DNA of 57,500 nucleotides from contig CAUYUJ010022409.1 of assembly GCA_963575745.1 (NCBI GenBank), positions 54,871 through 112,370 on the forward strand, in the 5' to 3' direction. This document shows positions 54,840-57,500 of the stretch, one piece after another; within the stretch, counting starts at the first letter, position 1; the number at the start of each line of letters is the position of its first letter. This stretch comes from Prorocentrum cordatum (lineage: Eukaryota; Sar; Dinophyceae; Prorocentrales; Prorocentraceae). The translations under genes were made by a program, and so were the position numbers. Under the pieces are notes generated by a model. It worked only from the letters and a program-made list of their open reading frames with translations. It ran no database searches and was not told the origin of the DNA.

Positions 54840-56640
54840 ACGCGTCTGATGTCTGCGGATCGCTTCCTGCGATTACCAGCTCAGCAGCCACCCATATAGC
54901 CTGAGTTAAGTCAGAAAACTGAGAGTACCTCTCAGGATGACTCGAATAACACAGCGATCTTGCGGATCTCGTTCGAACAGCAGACCGAGTTCCGAGCTCT
55001 CGGTTCGACTAACGGACGCGCCTGGTGTCTCGGAATCGATTTCTGTGACCAGCAGCACTGTATTCCTCCCCAGCACGATTTAAGTACAGAAAACGGAGAG
55101 TACTTCTCAAGATGACTCGAATAATACCAATAGGTTCGCGAACCAGGGCAGCAGACCGAGTTCAGAGCTCTTAATTAAAAAATGATGATTATTAATCGAT
55201 TTATGTGATAATCAGCTCTGTGGTTGCCCCACAGATCGAGTTAAGTACGAAAAACCGAGAGCGTCTGCCACAATGACTCGAATAATACAAACCCTAGCTC
55301 GGCTAGCAGACCGAGTTCAGATCTCTAGATTAAACAGACGAACGCATCTAATCATTCTGAATGTATCAGCTGTGCTGACCAGCTCTGTATCTTGATTTAT
55401 CTTGAGAAAACCGACAGCACACATCAAGATGACTCGAAACGGACGTTCCCGCCGGGACGCTTTTTGGCCTTTAAAGTTACCCGATCGAGCTCAAATCAAG
55501 ATGGCGAGCGGAAATAAGATCGAATATCATGGGGGAAAATACTATAGCTCTAACGAATTGTCAAATTTTGTGAACAGAATTTTCAACCGACCAAAAGACC
55601 GAATGGGCCGTCGAGATTTTTCTTGCCAACTCGCTCTCCAGAGTCCCGGAACTGGCGCCGCGGTGAACCGTCAACCTGGTCACCGCCAGGAACCTCGTAG
55701 AGCTCCTCTCACAAGTAAGAGTGTAGAGAATCGACACAGAATCAAAAAAATGGAGAATCTTGAAATTTGATTTTTTTCGATGTTCACATTCGCTCAGTTC
55801 CCCAACTATACCAAAATGCATCGAGAGACTGAGCTGCTGCCAGAGAGGAGTTCATGTGCCAATTCTCTAAAAATCTGTTTTGTGTGTTTTTTGGAATTTT
55901 CGCAAAACCTCACATTGTCTGCCTCGGCTGGATGGGCGAACTGGACGCCGGCCGCTGGAGACATCACAGGAATCGCTTGCGGGGGCGCCGTTTACGATGC
56001 GTGGGGCCCTTGAAATTACGCAAGGAAGAACTGCCTGGGAGACTGCGAGCACTGGCGAAGCTCTGCCGAAGCTCTGCCGAAGCGCTTCGCGCTCCCTGGA
56101 GCCACGCGTATTGGAAAACGCTAGGAAGCCACGCTCCCGGACCCGCTGCAAGTTCCGGCAAGCCGCTGCGACGAGCGTGGACCGCCGTGGAGGAGCTCCT
56201 GGCAGGCACAAGCATCGTCCGGCTTCTTCTCTGAAACCCTTAGCTCTCCAAGGAGCTATCCGGGAAAAGCGCGGATAGCGAAGCCAGGCGCAAAGCGCGA
56301 AGCGCTCCAAAACGCCGCACGGGGACCTCTGCCGTGCCGCTTGAAACGACGCGCGGGACGCTGGAAACCTCGCAGGAGACGCTTGCAGGGACGCCGTTTA
56401 CGATGCATGGGGCCCTGCAAAGCGCAGAAGGAAGATCTGCCTAGGAGCCTGGAAGAACTGTTGAAGCTCGGACCCGCTGCCGGTGTCGGCAATCTGCTGC
56501 GACGATCGTGGACCGGCGGAGGTGGGCGTGTCTCCCTCACCAGCCACCTCTGGCTTCTTATCTGAAACCCTCTGCTCTCAAGGAGCTATCCGGGAACGAG
56601 CTCCACCCCGCGCCGGAATTCCTCTAGCTCATCGATGCCG
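54840..56640 (+). repeat. Composite repeat array, block 7
   Basis: The monomer run interrupted by the RNA-gene cluster resumes at 54840 and continues to about 55430. A terminal module follows, then a damaged class B hairpin (about 55663-55690, one G lost from the left arm) with its body to 55935. The GC-rich dispersed segment occupies about 55940-56600, with two adjoining copies of the GCTGGAGACATC/GCTGGAAACCTC to GGGGCCCT series. No gene is supported. Confidence 0.8.
55940..56600. repeat. GC-rich dispersed repeat segment, long copy
   Basis: It shares CGAGCACTGGCGAAGCTCTG, CCACGCGTATTGG and GATCGTGGACCGGCGGAGGT with 26526-26767, and CGCGGGACGCTGGAAACCTC and GAGACGCTTGCAGGG with 47279-47466. 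It therefore joins two segments that occur separately elsewhere. Frames of 70-150 codons exist on both strands but differ between copies. It is unassigned. Confidence 0.68.
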
Positions 56641-56960
56641 GAATTCCTGTAGACTCGTAGATCTCCCTGACAACATAAATCGTAGAGCTTCCCTTAGCAA
56701 GTTTTTGCTGGAAGCTTAAGAGTAATACCTCGTAGAGCTCTTCGTTATCGATGAGCTAGAGGAATTCCGGCGCGGGGCGGAGCTAGTTGGCCGACCCGGC
56801 CAGGACGGACAAAATGATAACTTTTGGCGTGCTTTTTCGGGTTTTTTGAAAGATATGTAACCATTTATTTTTGAGAAAGCAGATTTTTCGCACCTGTAAA
56901 CGACTATGAGGGCTTCTCTGTCTTAGTATGAGCTCCATAGGCGCTCTTTTACCACCAAAA
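56641..56960 (-). repeat. Short inverted piece of repeat array
   Basis: It carries the fold-back modules and class B body in reverse order and orientation (CGTAGAGCTTCCCTTAGC, CCTCGTAGAGCTCTTCG, CGCACCTGTAAACGACTATG). It is bounded on the right by a forward class A hairpin. It is a second, smaller inversion like 47653-51662. Confidence 0.72.
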
Positions 56961-57500
56961 CTGGGCGCCGGCGGTAAACCGTCAACCTTTCTTACCGCCG
57001 GGAGACTCGTAGAGCTTCCTGACAATATATACTGTGGAAAAAAAACTCGAAAGAACGACTATTTTTTAAGCCCAAGCGATTTCAGACCTCTCAAGATGAC
57101 GCTAACAAAAAACGAACAGTTTCGCAACCCAGTTCGAGTATCAAACCGAGTTGAGACCTCTGAATGCGACAGGCGGGCGCGTCTGATGTCTGCGAATCTC
57201 ATGTGATTCCCAGCACTGAAGCCCCCCTACAGCCCGAGTTAAGTGCAGAAAACCGACAGTATCGATTCGAATAATATAATAGTTTTGCGAACCTAGTTCG
57301 AGCAGCAGACCGAGTTCCGAGCTCTGGAATCGACCGAAAGACGCGCCTGATGTGTGCAAATCGATATATGTGACCTGCAGCACTGTAGCCCTTCCCCAGC
57401 ACGAGTTGAGTGCAGAAAATTGAGAGCATGTCACAAGATCATTCGGACAATACGAACAGTTTCGCGAACCTAGCTCGGGCAGCAGGCCGAGTTCAGAGCT
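56961..57500 (+). repeat. Composite repeat array, right edge of window
   Basis: A class A hairpin at 56968-57001 followed by GAGACTCGTAGAGCTTCCTG and three monomers, continuing past the window. No gene is seen. Confidence 0.87.

Noticed and set aside
54573-54904. Serine/leucine-rich open frames
   Set aside because: They are the translated (CT)n microsatellite.

Overview
This is nuclear DNA from a dinoflagellate. The decisive evidence is an intact dinoflagellate spliced-leader (SL) RNA gene at 54376-54436, in a compact cluster with U5, U1, U2 and U4 snRNAs and 5S rRNA. No ordinary protein-coding host gene was recognised. The rest is a long array of diverged repeats carrying non-LTR (LINE-type) retrotransposons.

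Layout. 1-701 is the 5' part of a retroelement that runs off the window. Blocks 709-7609, 13131-15804, 21903-27137, 27681-37525, 38856-44351, 46074-51861 and 54840-57500 are composite repeats. They consist of tandem monomers of about 178 bp, a conserved terminal module, and short modules that almost always begin at a strong hairpin. The hairpin has three classes whose arms change together (GGTAA/TTACC, GGTGA/TCACC, and a GGTTACC form). About 4 kb (47653-51662) is inverted. Five retroelements with a visible 3' end, all read from the minus strand, sit in the loop of this hairpin: element 1 (7610-13130), element 2 (15805-21902), element 4 (27138-27680), element 3 (37526-38855) and element 5 (44352-46073). 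The element cut at the left edge has its 5' end at the same site. The RNA-gene cluster (51862-54839) interrupts a single monomer.

Proteins. Elements 1 and 2 are intact, diverged members of one LINE lineage. ORF1 has a coiled coil and a conserved C-terminal domain. ORF2 has an APE-type endonuclease, reverse transcriptase and RNase H. Three features recur in both. First, ORF2 follows ORF1 in the same frame, separated only by one UGA followed by C, with no AUG before the first endonuclease motifs; this suggests UGA readthrough or non-AUG reinitiation. Second, the four catalytic motifs of RNase H occur in the order 3-4-1-2, which implies a circularly permuted domain. Third, the RT box C reads A-D-N rather than A-D-D. 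Elements 3, 4 and 5 lack endonuclease and RT, share a 3' tail, and look like non-autonomous partners.

The best candidate for an undescribed system is this LINE lineage with recoded, permuted ORF2 proteins, targeted to a covarying hairpin in a dinoflagellate repeat. All calls come from reading the sequence by eye; no database search, folding or alignment program was run. RNA ends and element ends are approximate to a few bases.
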